Assembly (NCBI RefSeq): GCF_015704865.1
Contig: NZ_JADQTO010000013.1
Coordinates: 98,647-154,349 of the forward strand
Reading direction: 5' to 3'
Source of the DNA: Actinoplanes aureus
Lineage (GTDB): Bacteria; Actinomycetota; Actinomycetes; Mycobacteriales; Micromonosporaceae
Length of the DNA stretch: 55,703 nt
Shown: positions 37,546 through 46,224 of the stretch, one piece after another
Layout of the letters: every line of letters starts with the position of its first letter
How positions within the stretch are numbered: the stretch's first letter is position 1
Notes under the pieces: model-generated
Databases searched by the model: none
The model's input: only the letters and a program-made list of their open reading frames with translations
What the model was told of the DNA's origin: nothing
Translations under genes and position numbers: made by a program

Positions 37546-38615
37546 CGGCCGGCGTGGGGTGAAATGGCGGACCGTGCTCTGCGACTGGACAAGGTAGGCG
37601 TCGGCCGGCGGTTGCGGCGCCTGCCTCTCGGCGGAGGCGGGCGCCGCAAAGCGCCACCTCCGAGCCGGCCGGCTCCGGCGCCCGCCTGGACCAGAGCGGG
37701 CACGTTCGCCGCCGGGTCCAAGGTGTAGGCGTAGTAGGAGCGCGGCTCGGCCACCGTGCCGCCGGCCTGGCACGGGCCTGATCCGGTGAACACGTTGCTG
37801 CGCTGCACCAGGCGGCCCGGGCCGCTGTCGGCGTAGCCGCTTGTGGAGAAGCACGGATAGGGGACCGCGGTGAACGCGTTGCCCTCGACCACGACGCCGC
37901 CGTTCATTGTGGATGCGACACCGTACAGCTCGTTGCCGTCGAACCAGTTGTTGTAGACGTGCACCGGCTCGCCGAAGCGGACCCGGGGGTGGCGCTGGCG
38001 GGAACCGTCGAACCAGTTGTGGTGGATGCTCACCCGGAGATGCCCGACGTCGGTGCCGGACGCGCCGTCGGAGTGGCCGATCAGCATGCTCTTGTCGGTG
38101 CCGGCGAAGTGGTTCCATGAGACCGTCACGTAGTCGGCGCCGCGGACCACGTCGATCGAGCCGTCCACCGGGCGTACGAACGTGTTGTGGTCGATCCAGA
38201 TGTGATGCGACTGCTGACCGACATTGATCGCATCGTCCTCGGCGTCGACGAAGGTCAGGTTCCGTACGATCACGTTGTACGACCGGTAGAAGTCGAACCC
38301 ACCCCCGGAGATCGTCGGATTCGAGCCGACCCCGATGATCGTCTTGTTCGGGCGTACCCCCTGCTTGCTGGTGATCTCGATGGTCCCGGACACCTGGATG
38401 ATCATCGTACCGACGGTGTCGATGGCGTCCAGCAGCTCATCGGTGGTGTCGACGGTGACGGTAGGACCGCCCGCTCCGCCGGTGGTGGTGGTCAGGCCGA
38501 GCGCCGCGACGGACGCGAAGCCGTCGGGCGTCGAGGGCGCCGCCGCAGCCGGCGCGGCTACCGAGAGACCGCCGGCGATCAGAGCGGCCACAGCCGCCGA
38601 ACGCAAGATCCGCAT
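37440..38615 (-). CDS. PL1 pectate lyase, with probable lost stop codon
   Basis: A 391-residue frame. Signal peptide is at residues 1-25 and the PL1 parallel beta-helix at about 30-318. Calcium and catalytic features are present: H-I-W-I-D-H-N, D-G-S-I-D-V-V-R-G-A-D, and the catalytic Arg in R-H-P-R-V-R-F-G. Paralogues in the operon end with G-x-G-R-I or G-x-G-K-V. Here the same place reads G-R-L followed by GGA (37661-37659), one substitution from TGA. The frame then continues for about 73 Arg/Pro/Ala-rich residues through a terminator-like hairpin and a minisatellite. The active enzyme is probably the first 318 residues. It is the last gene of the five-gene operon; its ATG overlaps the preceding stop (TGATG). 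Confidence 0.85.
   Translation of the reverse strand: MRILRSAAVAALIAGGLSVAAPAAAAPSTPDGFASVAALGLTTTTGGAGGPTVTVDTTDELLDAIDTVGTMIIQVSGTIEITSKQGVRPNKTIIGVGSNPTISGGGFDFYRSYNVIVRNLTFVDAEDDAINVGQQSHHIWIDHNTFVRPVDGSIDVVRGADYVTVSWNHFAGTDKSMLIGHSDGASGTDVGHLRVSIHHNWFDGSRQRHPRVRFGEPVHVYNNWFDGNELYGVASTMNGGVVVEGNAFTAVPYPCFSTSGYADSGPGRLVQRSNVFTGSGPCQAGGTVAEPRSYYAYTLDPAANVPALVQAGAGAGRLGGGALRRPPPPRGRRRNRRPTPTLSSRRARSAISPHAGRRVHEPAASTGACRQARAGRQDRSRPATRKQASNA
37633..37661 (-). terminator. Hairpin inside the readthrough tail of the pectate lyase operon
   Basis: GGAGG (37633-37637) pairs with CCTCC (37657-37661), and inside them GGCGC (37640-37644) with GCGCC (37651-37655). It lies immediately after the residue where paralogous lyases end, as expected for the operon terminator before the stop was lost. 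Confidence 0.55.
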
Positions 38616-39571
38616 CAGATCCTCCCCACGCCCGAGCCGGCGGTCACGATCGACGGCACCGACGACGCGGCATCAAGCTGATATCCGTAATATCCGGACG
38701 GCTCGGCCACGGTGCCGCCGGCCTCGCACGACCCCGAGTTCACGAACGCGTTCGCCCGCTGCACGAGCCGCCCCGGATTGCTTTCCGCGTAGCCGCTCAC
38801 CGAGTAACAGGGAAACGCCACGTTCTCGAAGTAGTTGCCCTCGGCGACCACACCCGCGTTCTCGGTGGACGCGATCCCGTAGAGCCCGATGTCGTCGTAG
38901 TAGTTGTTGTAGACGTGCACCGGCTCGCCGAACCGCACCCGGGGATGCCGCTGGTTGGACCCCTCGAACCAGTTGTGGTGGTAGGTGACCTTCAGATAGC
39001 CGACGTCCTCGCGGTAGTTGTCCGAGTGGCCGAGCAGCATGGTTTTGTCGGTGCCGCGGAAGCGATTCCAGGACACCGTGACGAAGGTCGACTTCCGCTT
39101 GATGTCGAGGGATCCGTCGTACCCGGGCAGGAACTCGTTGTGGTCGATCCACACGTGGTGGGCGCTGTTGGTGACGCTTATCGAGTCGTCCGAGGCGTTG
39201 CTGAACCGGATGTTCCGGATGATCACGTTGTTGCCGGGCCGGGTCGTGGTGCCGAGTTGCAGCCCGCCTCCGGTGATCTCCGCGTTCGCGCCGACGCCGA
39301 GGATGCTCTTGTTCGCGACCACGGTGATCATGCCGCCGGCCGAGATCCGGCCGGACACCAGAATCGTGTACGGGGTGTTCGCCCCGGCGTACCGGGCCAG
39401 GTCGGCGGAGGTGGTGACGGTGACCGTCGGCCCGGCCGCGCCGCCGGTGGTGCCGGTGAGGCCCAGCCCGGCGACGGAGGCGAAACCGTCCGCGGTGGCG
39501 GCGGCCGCGATCGCCGGCTGCGGCAGGAGGAGCAGGGCCGTCACGGCCGCCGCGGATACGAGTTTGCGCAT
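38615..39571 (-). CDS. PL1 pectate lyase
   Basis: A 318-residue secreted lyase that cleaves polygalacturonate by beta-elimination. The signal peptide covers residues 1-24. The beta-helix domain shows H-H-V-W-I-D-H-N, D-G-S-L-D-I-K-R-K-S calcium-site residues, and catalytic Arg in R-H-P-R-V-R-F-G. Cys near 260 and 283 (F-P-C-Y-S and S-G-S-C-E) may pair. It ends canonically in G-V-G-R-I. The stop overlaps the ATG of the next lyase (TGATG at 38617-38613). It is closest in layout to the downstream lyase (G-H-S-D, R-H-P-R-V), suggesting these two arose from one duplication. Confidence 0.9.
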   Translation of the reverse strand: MRKLVSAAAVTALLLLPQPAIAAAATADGFASVAGLGLTGTTGGAAGPTVTVTTSADLARYAGANTPYTILVSGRISAGGMITVVANKSILGVGANAEITGGGLQLGTTTRPGNNVIIRNIRFSNASDDSISVTNSAHHVWIDHNEFLPGYDGSLDIKRKSTFVTVSWNRFRGTDKTMLLGHSDNYREDVGYLKVTYHHNWFEGSNQRHPRVRFGEPVHVYNNYYDDIGLYGIASTENAGVVAEGNYFENVAFPCYSVSGYAESNPGRLVQRANAFVNSGSCEAGGTVAEPSGYYGYQLDAASSVPSIVTAGSGVGRI

Positions 39572-39572
39572 G

Positions 39573-40574
39573 TCACACCTTTCCTACGCCGGCGCCGGCC
39601 GGCACGACGGTGGGCACGGACGCGGCCGGGTCGGCGGTGTACGCGTAGAACGTGCGCGGATCCGCCACCGTCCCGCGCGTCTCGATGGCGTGGTTGCAGT
39701 CGACGAGGATGTTGTCGCGCTGCACCATCCGCCCCAGCGGCCCGCTGAAGTCCACCCGGCCGGGGTTGTTCACGCTGTAGAAGTAGTTGCCCTCCACGAA
39801 CAGGCCGGAGTCGTTCGTGGACGCGATGCCGTAGCTGTTGTCCCGGTAGTAGTTGTTGTAGACGTGCACGATCGGCGCGAACCGCACCCGCGGGTTCCGC
39901 TGGTCCGAGCCGTTGAAGTAGTTGTGGTGATAGGTGACGCGCAGCCGGCCCGCGTCCTGGGCGCCGTTGTCGTCGTCATGGCCCAGCAGCAGTGTCTTGT
40001 CGTGGTCGTGGAACCTGTTCCACGAGACGGTGACCAGGTCGGAGCCGCGTTTGATGTCCACCGCGCCGTCGTCGCCGTCGGAGAAGTCGTTGTGGTCGAT
40101 CCAGATGTGGTGGCTGAACATCTGCACGTTGATCAGGTCGTCCGAGGCGCCGGAGAACCGCAGGTTGCGGATGATCACGTTGTGCACGGCGCCGGCCGGC
40201 GGACTGGTGGCGGAGGAGACCGGCAGGCCGATGTTCAGACCGCCGCCGACCAGTGCGGCGGTCGAGCCCAGCCCGATGATGGTCTTGTTCGAGGCGACGG
40301 AGTGCATACCGTCGTTCGATCCCCGGGGCAGGGTGATGGTGCCGGAGACCTGGATGACGTACGGACCCGGGCGGGCGATGTGGTCGAGGAAGGCGGCGGC
40401 CGTGGACACCGTGACGGTCGGCCCACCGGCGCCACCGGTTGTCGTCGTCCGGCCGTACCCCGCAACGGTTGCGAATCCGTCCGGCCCGCCCGGCGCGGCC
40501 TGTGCGGGAAGGCCGGCCACGGCCGGCGCGACCACGGCCCCGGCCGCGGCCGCGAGGAGAGTTCTGCGATGCAT
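39573..40574 (-). CDS. PL1 pectate lyase
   Basis: A 333-residue secreted lyase. The N-terminus M-H-R-R-T-L-L-A-A-A-A-G begins with an R-R pair and ends A-Q-A-A near 26, so it may be a Sec or weak Tat signal. The beta-helix has H-H-I-W-I-D-H-N, D-G-A-V-D-I-K-R-G-S calcium-binding residues and catalytic Arg in R-N-P-R-V-R-F. It shares N-V-Q-M-F-S-H-H and G-H-D-D-D-N-G-A-Q-D with the two LamG-linked lyases upstream, so it belongs to the same subfamily without their N-terminal module. One base separates its stop from the next start. Confidence 0.9.
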   Translation of the reverse strand: MHRRTLLAAAAGAVVAPAVAGLPAQAAPGGPDGFATVAGYGRTTTTGGAGGPTVTVSTAAAFLDHIARPGPYVIQVSGTITLPRGSNDGMHSVASNKTIIGLGSTAALVGGGLNIGLPVSSATSPPAGAVHNVIIRNLRFSGASDDLINVQMFSHHIWIDHNDFSDGDDGAVDIKRGSDLVTVSWNRFHDHDKTLLLGHDDDNGAQDAGRLRVTYHHNYFNGSDQRNPRVRFAPIVHVYNNYYRDNSYGIASTNDSGLFVEGNYFYSVNNPGRVDFSGPLGRMVQRDNILVDCNHAIETRGTVADPRTFYAYTADPAASVPTVVPAGAGVGKV

Positions 40575-40593
40575 GTCGATTCCTTCCGTGGCG

Positions 40594-40690
40594 TGGGGGG
40601 GGGGCCCCCCCGGCGCGGGCCGGGGGGCGGTTGCTGCTTGCTCGGGCGTGCCCTCCGGGGGGGGGGGGGGGGCCCCCCGGGCCCCCCCCG
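40594..40690. other. G/C homopolymer tract inside the lyase operon
   Basis: Runs of 10 to about 18 G followed by C runs, separated by a short ordinary segment (40622-40657). It resembles the window-end homopolymers and is probably a low-quality or gap-filled join. The order of the lyase genes across it should be treated with care. Confidence 0.7.
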
Positions 40691-40697
40691 CACGGGT

Positions 40698-42278
40698 TCA
40701 GCCGGTGATGCGGCCGGCGCCGGCCTGCGCGGTCACGGTCGCCTTCACCTGGGCGCAGGGCTGGAGGGTGTACGCGTACGAGACCGGGCTGACGCTGCCA
40801 CCGGTCTGCCCGGACCCGGAGTTGACGAGGCAGTTGTCGCGAGCCACCAGCCGACCGTCCCCGGACGAACCCTCACCGAGGTGGTACGGGTCCTCGACGT
40901 TCTCGAACGAGTTGCCCTCGACGATCACGCCGGCGTTCTCGGTGGACGCGACGCCGTAGTTCCCGGTGTCGTTGTAGTGGTTGTTGTAGACGTGCACCTG
41001 GTCGCCGAACCGGACCCGCGGGTTGCGCTGCTCGGTGCCGTCGAACCAGTTGTGGTGGTACGAGACCTTCAGCCGGCCGATGTCCTGCGCGCCGTTGTCG
41101 TCGTCGTGGCCGAGCAGCATGTTCTTGTCGGTGCCGTCGGCGTGGTTGTAGGAGATCGTCACGTACGACGAGCCCCGCTTGACGTCCACGCCACCGTCCG
41201 TGCCGGTCGTCCAGGTGTTGTGGTCGATCCAGATGTGGTGGCTGAACATCTGCACGTTTATCGCGTCGTCCGGCCAGCCACGGAAGTTCAGGTTGCGGAC
41301 GATGACGTTGTGCACGGCGTTCGCCGGCGGTGCGGTGATGTCGTCGTCGATCGGCAGGCCGATGTTGAGGCCGCCGCCGGTCAGGCCGGAACCGCTGCCC
41401 ACCCCGATGATCGTCTTGTCGCTGGTGACGTCGTGCATCGGCCCGGGCAGCGTCAGCATGCCCTGCACCCGCACGGTGAGCGGGCCCGGCTGGGCGATCG
41501 CGGACAGGAACGCCGAGGCGCTGGTGACCGTGACCGTGGAGCCGCCCGCGCCGCCCGAGGTGCCGTTCTGGCCCCAGGCGTTGACCGAGGCCCAGCCGTC
41601 CGCGACGTTCGGCTGCGCCGGCGGTTCCGATGTGGGCGGGCTCGAGCTGGGCGGGTTCGAGCTGGGCGGGGTCACCGCGCCGGTCGTCACCTGGACGTCG
41701 TCGAAGTTCGCGCTGGTGTAGAACGTGGCCAGGCCGACCCGGCCGCTGCTCCACCGGGTGTCGGAGGCCTCGGTCAGCAGCGCCCCGTTGACGTAACCGC
41801 GCAGCGACGACCCGGCGACCTCCAGCCGCAGGGTGTACCAGGTGCCGGCCGAGACGGTCACCGAGGCGGTGTCGAGGGTGGTCGACGACCCGCCGTCGAG
41901 ACGCTTGAGCTCCACGGTGTTGTTGGACCGCAGCGCCAGGTAGTAGTAGCTGGTGCTGCTCTGCACCCGCGCGAGGACGGCGGCGAAGCGGTTGCCGCCG
42001 TTGAACGCGGTCGGCTTGACCCGGGCCTGCATCGCGTAGTCGGTCCAGCTCGACGTCCCGGCCAACGCCCGGGCGTCGCTGCTGGTACCGCCCTGCCGGT
42101 ACACCCCGGAACCGTCCGTGGTGACCGACCAGCTCCCGCCGTTGGTGCTCCACCCGGTGGCGTTGCCGTCCTCGAAGTCGTCGCTGAGCAGCGTGGCGGC
42201 CTGTGCCCCGGTGGCGGTCATCGCGAGCACCAGCGTGGCGGTTGCCGCGCCGGCCAGGAGAAGGGCTCGTCGCAGCAT
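40698..42278 (-). CDS. Two-domain secreted pectate lyase (LamG-like plus PL1)
   Basis: A 526-residue exported enzyme. Signal peptide covers 1-27. A jelly-roll LamG/DUF1080-like module lies at about 28-200 (D-D-F-E-D-G-N-A-T-G-W-S at the start, N-F-D-D-V-Q-V at the end). A Pro/Ser linker covers about 203-225, and the PL1 domain about 228-526 with H-H-I-W-I-D-H-N, D-G-G-V-D-V-K-R-G-S and catalytic Arg in R-N-P-R-V-R-F-G. The module probably binds polysaccharide. ATG 42278 overlaps the preceding stop (TGATG). The C-terminus is G-A-G-R-I plus T-G. Its 3' side borders the suspicious homopolymer tract. Confidence 0.9.
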   Translation of the reverse strand: MLRRALLLAGAATATLVLAMTATGAQAATLLSDDFEDGNATGWSTNGGSWSVTTDGSGVYRQGGTSSDARALAGTSSWTDYAMQARVKPTAFNGGNRFAAVLARVQSSTSYYYLALRSNNTVELKRLDGGSSTTLDTASVTVSAGTWYTLRLEVAGSSLRGYVNGALLTEASDTRWSSGRVGLATFYTSANFDDVQVTTGAVTPPSSNPPSSSPPTSEPPAQPNVADGWASVNAWGQNGTSGGAGGSTVTVTSASAFLSAIAQPGPLTVRVQGMLTLPGPMHDVTSDKTIIGVGSGSGLTGGGLNIGLPIDDDITAPPANAVHNVIVRNLNFRGWPDDAINVQMFSHHIWIDHNTWTTGTDGGVDVKRGSSYVTISYNHADGTDKNMLLGHDDDNGAQDIGRLKVSYHHNWFDGTEQRNPRVRFGDQVHVYNNHYNDTGNYGVASTENAGVIVEGNSFENVEDPYHLGEGSSGDGRLVARDNCLVNSGSGQTGGSVSPVSYAYTLQPCAQVKATVTAQAGAGRITG

Positions 42279-43855
42279 CAGAACACCCCCGCGCCGCTGG
42301 TGACGATGGACTTCACGGTGTTCGGGTCGTCGAGCGTGTAGCCGTAGTAGGCCGACGCCTCCTGCACGGTCCCGCTGCACTCCGGCGTCCCCGACTCACC
42401 GGCGAACACGTTGTTGCGGGCGACGCAGCGTCCGGCCGGTCCTGCGTACGTGTTGGTCACCGGCTCCTCCACGTTCTCGAAGTAGTTGCCCTCGACCAGG
42501 CAGCCGGCGTTGTTCTGGCAGGCCACACCGGTGTCGGTGTTGTAGAAGAAGTAGTTGTTGTAGACGTGCACCGGCTCGCCGAAGCGGACCCGCGGGTTGC
42601 GCTGCGGCGTCGCGTCGAACCAGTTGTGGTGATAGGTGACCTTGAGCCGGCCGGTGTCCTGCGCGCCGTTCGAGTCGTCGTGGCCGAGCAGCATGTTCTT
42701 CGTGTGGTGGTGGGTGTGGTTCCACGACACGGTCACGTACGACGAGCCGCGCTTCACGTCGATCAGGCCGTCGTAGCCCTGCGCCAGGTCGTTGTGGTCG
42801 ATCCAGATGTGGTGGCTGAACATCTGCACGTTTATCGAGTCGTCGCTGGCGCCGCGGAAGGTCAGGTTCTGGATGATCACGTTGTGCACCGCGTCGGCCG
42901 GCGGCGTGGTCACCGACGAGACCGGCAGACCGATGTTGAAGCCGCCACCGGTGATCCCGGCGTTCGAGCCGACCCCAATGATCGACTTGTCGCTCGTCAC
43001 GTCGTACATGCCGGCCGGCAGGGTGATCGTGCCGTTGACGCAGACGGTGAGCGGGCCCGGCGTCGCGATGGCGCTGATCAGCTCGGCGGCCGTGTCCACC
43101 GCGACCACCGGCCCACCGGCGCCGCCGGTCGTGCCGCTCTGGCCCCAGGCGTTCACCGACGCGAAGCCGGTGGCGGAGCCGGTGACCCGGCAGTCGCCGG
43201 GCGGCGGGGGAGTGGTCGGCGTCACCGACGGGCCCGGACCCGGGGCGGTGGTGTCGACCACGACGTCGTCGTAGGAGGCGCTCGTGTACCCGGTGACCAG
43301 GCCGATCCGGCCGGAGCCGAACGCGCTGTCGGTAGCCTGGAGCACCGCCGTCCCGTCCACGTACCCGGTCAGCGTGGAGCCCTGCGCCCGCAGTGCCAGT
43401 ACCCGCCAGGCGCCGGTGGTGCCGCCGACCGCGGCCGTGCCCAGCGCGGTGGCCGTGCCGCCGGAGACCCGCTGCAACTGGGCCGTTCCGCTGCCGGTCA
43501 GGACCAGCGCGTAGTACTGGCTCGTCGACTGGGCGCGGGCCGCGATCCCGGCGGTGCGGTCCGCGCCGGCGTACGCGATCGGGCGTACCCGGGCCTGCAC
43601 GGTGTAGTCGGTCCAGGCGGTGTTGCCGGCCAGCGCGCGGGCGTTCGAGCTGGTACTGGACTGGCGGTACGCCGGTGAGCCGTCGGTGACCACCGACCAG
43701 GATCCGCCGTTGCGGGACCAGCCGGTCGCGTTGCCGTCGTTGAAGTCGTCGCCGAACAGGGTCTCGGCGTAGGCCGGGCCGGTGGCCACCATGCCGGCGA
43801 CCACCGCCGCGGCGGCGACCGCACCGGCGGTGGCAATCCATCGGATTCGTCTCAT
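42278..43855 (-). CDS. Two-domain secreted pectate lyase (LamG-like plus PL1), first gene of operon
   Basis: A 525-residue exported enzyme with the same plan as the next gene. Signal peptide is at 1-30, LamG-like module at about 31-202, a Pro/Thr linker, and PL1 domain at about 225-525 with H-H-I-W-I-D-H-N, D-G-L-I-D-V-K-R-G-S and catalytic Arg in R-N-P-R-V-R-F-G. The PL1 domain has extra Cys pairs (C-R-V, L-T-V-C, V-A-C-Q, G-C-L) that likely form disulfides. It ends G-A-G-V-F, lacking the usual R-I. It leads the five-gene operon, with a 5' untranslated region containing an imperfect palindrome. Confidence 0.9.
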   Translation of the reverse strand: MRRIRWIATAGAVAAAAVVAGMVATGPAYAETLFGDDFNDGNATGWSRNGGSWSVVTDGSPAYRQSSTSSNARALAGNTAWTDYTVQARVRPIAYAGADRTAGIAARAQSTSQYYALVLTGSGTAQLQRVSGGTATALGTAAVGGTTGAWRVLALRAQGSTLTGYVDGTAVLQATDSAFGSGRIGLVTGYTSASYDDVVVDTTAPGPGPSVTPTTPPPPGDCRVTGSATGFASVNAWGQSGTTGGAGGPVVAVDTAAELISAIATPGPLTVCVNGTITLPAGMYDVTSDKSIIGVGSNAGITGGGFNIGLPVSSVTTPPADAVHNVIIQNLTFRGASDDSINVQMFSHHIWIDHNDLAQGYDGLIDVKRGSSYVTVSWNHTHHHTKNMLLGHDDSNGAQDTGRLKVTYHHNWFDATPQRNPRVRFGEPVHVYNNYFFYNTDTGVACQNNAGCLVEGNYFENVEEPVTNTYAGPAGRCVARNNVFAGESGTPECSGTVQEASAYYGYTLDDPNTVKSIVTSGAGVF

Positions 43856-44427
43856 GTCGCGTCCTTGCGTGGGGGAAGGGCCGAGGGATCAGGGCATGCC
43901 GGATCGCCGCCGCTGGTGTGTGACGGCGTTCGGCGAAATCCATGGGAGAAAGGCGCGTTAACACGCGTGAAACCTTGACCCGACCATAAATTTGTGTATC
44001 GGAGAGCGTCAATGCTTTTCGTTTGCAGGAATGTTGCAGTGATCGTTTGTGACGCAGCGTCGATCATTGACAACTGGCGATGGCCGTCGTAGGTTGCTCC
44101 GGAAAGCGCATTCCTCCATGTCGGCAGGCTGAACGCGGAGCGTCGCCGGGCCGTGGGGCCATCACCGCACGCCACCGGCCGTGCCGGCCGGGGAAATGGC
44201 CGTAAGCGCGCCGGGAAATGCCACCGGTGCGATGATCGGCGTGGCTTTATCGGCCATCAGCGGCACGTGTAAGGCGATCTACGTATGCCCCCGGCGGGAC
44301 AGAGCCCTAGATCCGACACCTCAGGGTCTCCCGGATTCGGGCCTTCAGGTGGAATACCGGAGGCGATCTGTGGCGTGGGAGGCGCACCCTGAGGCGGTAC
44401 CCCACCGATAGATCGGAGTTGATCGAG
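43856..44427. other. Divergent intergenic region upstream of the lyase operon
   Basis: 572 bases without a convincing gene. The lyase promoter and operator-like dyad are in its left third. The segment 44040-44130 is comparatively AT-rich. A plus-strand frame 44181-44411 has no RBS or recognisable family and is not called. The RBS for the small gene at 44428 (GGAG at 44415-44418) is at the right end. Confidence 0.55.
43954..44012 (-). promoter_or_regulatory. Predicted promoter and operator-like dyad of the pectate lyase operon
   Basis: On the minus strand TTGACG (44012-44007) and TTTATG (43990-43985) are 16 bp apart. Downstream of the predicted start lies CGCGT-TAAC-ACGCG (43954-43967), which a repressor could use. 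The -10 is weak, so the promoter call is tentative. Confidence 0.4.
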
Positions 44428-44700
44428 ATGCGTACCCAGATGATCGCCGCCCGCGCCTCCGCACTGTTCGCCAGTAACCTGCCGAGCGGATCCCGGCCCA
44501 CCGGCTCGATGGTCGACGACGCCATCGCCACGGCCGTGCGCGCCTTTGGTGGCACACGCGGTTGTGTGGCCGTGATGGCAGCCGCATACGGCGACTGCCC
44601 GGAGACCGCGGCGCCACGGATGCAATGGGCGCGAAGTGTGGTGATGACGGTGTACGGGTCACAGAGCCCGGAACCCGAACGAGAGCTGGTCGCCGCTTGA
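44428..44700 (+). CDS. Small conserved-type actinobacterial protein of unknown function
   Basis: A 90-residue soluble protein. It is mainly helical: A-A-R-A-S-A-L-F, then V-D-D-A-I-A-T-A-V, then G-G-T-R-G-C-V-A-V-M-A-A-A-Y-G-D, P-E-T-A, and M-Q-W-A. I recall similar short proteins in other actinomycetes, but no function. ATG 44428 is 9 bases after GGAG. It converges on the TcuA-like gene with one base between the stops. Confidence 0.6.
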   Translation: MRTQMIAARASALFASNLPSGSRPTGSMVDDAIATAVRAFGGTRGCVAVMAAAYGDCPETAAPRMQWARSVVMTVYGSQSPEPERELVAA

Positions 44701-44701
44701 C

Positions 44702-46156
44702 TCAGGCCAGCATCCCGGCCCGCCGGCCGAACACGGTGCCCGCGGTCAGGCCGGTCCCGCCGGGGTAGTTGCCGCTGAACAGCCCGCCCAGCATCTCCCC
44801 GCACACGTACAGGCCGGGTAGCCCAGAGCCCTGCTCGGTCAGCACCCGGCCGTGCTCGTCGGCCCGCAACCCGCCGAACGTGAACGTGATCCCGCAGGTC
44901 ACCGGGAAGGCGTAGAACGGCGGCGTACGGATCGGCAGCGCCCAGTTGCTCTTCGGCGGCGACGCCCGCGACGCCCGCCCGTCCTTCACCGACGGGTCGA
45001 ACGGCACCGACTCGTCGATCCCGGCGTTGAACTCCTCGACCGTCCGGGTGAGCTGTGACCCGTCGACGCCGATTCCGGACGCCAGCGAGGAGATCGTGGA
45101 AGCGGTCACCACCGACGTTCCGGGCGCGTCGTACTCCTCGGCCCGCAACATCGGCCGGATCGCGGCGTCGAAGACCTGGAACGCCATCCCGCGCGGCTGA
45201 CGGAGAATCTCGCCGCCGTACCTGGCGTACGTGTAGTTGCGGAAGTCGGCGCCCTCGTCCAGGAACCGACGTCCCTCCACGTTGACCACGATGCCCAGCG
45301 GATAGCTCTGCCGGGTCAACCGGTTCGTCAGCTCCCGGTCACCCGACGCGGCGGCGCCCGCGTCCCAGGCCACGGCGTGACACGACGACCAGTCACCGCC
45401 CCGCGCGGCACCCACGGCCATCGCCGAGCGCAGCATGTCCCCGGTGTTCAACGGGGTGCCCCGGACCAGGGCTCGTTCCCAGCCGGCACCGAGATGCTCG
45501 CGCCGCCACCGCGGGTTCGCCTCGAAACCGCCCGCCGCCAGCACCACCGACTCCGCCTCGGTCACGCCGGCCACGCCGTCCGCGTCGGTCCAGTGCACTC
45601 CGCGTACCCGGCCGTTCTCGATCAGCAGGTCGCCACAGCGATGTCCGTACCGGATCTCGATGCCGGCGGCCGAGGCCGCGCGGGTGTGCTGCTCGACCAG
45701 GCCCTTCCCGCCACCGGTGCTGCCCACCGCCAGGCCGCCCCAGAAGACGTGCCGGCCCTGATCGTCCGGATACGACTGTCGCTCGTACATCAGCCGGAAG
45801 CGCAACCCCAAGCCGTGCAGCCAGCGCAGTGCCGGGCCGCTCTCCGCCGCGCACGCGGCGGACAACCCCGGGTCCGCGCGCCCGCCGGTCACCTCACGCA
45901 GATCCCGCAGGAACTGCCCTTCCGGGTACGCCGGAAGCACCGTCCTCGCCAGCCGCGGATCGGGGTCGAGCAGATCCCGCACGTCGTCCAGCCCGGCGTG
46001 GGCGATCCGGAACGCGCCCGCGGTGTAGAAACTGTTCCCGCCGGCCTCGTCCGGACGGCCCTTCTCCAGCAGCACGACAGCGCGTCCCCGGGCCGCGGCC
46101 GCGTGTGCCGCGCTGAAGCCCGCGTTGCCGCCACCGACCACCACGACGTGCGCCAT
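44702..46156 (-). CDS. tcuA: FAD-dependent dehydrogenase, tricarballylate dehydrogenase-like
   Basis: A 484-residue flavoprotein of the fumarate reductase/TcuA group. The FAD-binding motif V-V-V-G-G-G-N-A-G-F-S-A is at residues 4-15, with L-L-E-K ending beta-2. A capping domain lies between about 130 and 360. The C-terminal FAD-contact segment is near residues 445-475 with G-N-Y-P-G-G-T-G-L-T-A-G. F-T-F-G-G-L near 425 is typical of the family. TcuA oxidises tricarballylate to cis-aconitate in Salmonella. The gene is divergent, 68 bp away, from a full tctCBA tripartite tricarboxylate transporter, which supports a tricarboxylate or related acid substrate. No tcuB electron-acceptor gene is adjacent. 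Confidence 0.8.
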   Translation of the reverse strand: MAHVVVVGGGNAGFSAAHAAAARGRAVVLLEKGRPDEAGGNSFYTAGAFRIAHAGLDDVRDLLDPDPRLARTVLPAYPEGQFLRDLREVTGGRADPGLSAACAAESGPALRWLHGLGLRFRLMYERQSYPDDQGRHVFWGGLAVGSTGGGKGLVEQHTRAASAAGIEIRYGHRCGDLLIENGRVRGVHWTDADGVAGVTEAESVVLAAGGFEANPRWRREHLGAGWERALVRGTPLNTGDMLRSAMAVGAARGGDWSSCHAVAWDAGAAASGDRELTNRLTRQSYPLGIVVNVEGRRFLDEGADFRNYTYARYGGEILRQPRGMAFQVFDAAIRPMLRAEEYDAPGTSVVTASTISSLASGIGVDGSQLTRTVEEFNAGIDESVPFDPSVKDGRASRASPPKSNWALPIRTPPFYAFPVTCGITFTFGGLRADEHGRVLTEQGSGLPGLYVCGEMLGGLFSGNYPGGTGLTAGTVFGRRAGMLA

Positions 46157-46224
46157 AAGCCCTCCGGGTCAAGAATGAATGTAGGCGGAGGCTCGCGGGA
46201 CCGCACTCGGAAGCGGGTGGACCG

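Noticed and set aside
37037..37657. Minus-strand frame of about 200 residues between CocE-like and lyase genes
   Set aside because: It is built from the dispersed repeat and the minisatellite and shows no recognisable fold. It could hold a decayed small gene but not a 200-residue protein.
44181..44411. Possible 76-residue plus-strand gene in the lyase upstream region
   Set aside because: No RBS, no hydrophobic or structural pattern, and it ends just before a better-supported start.
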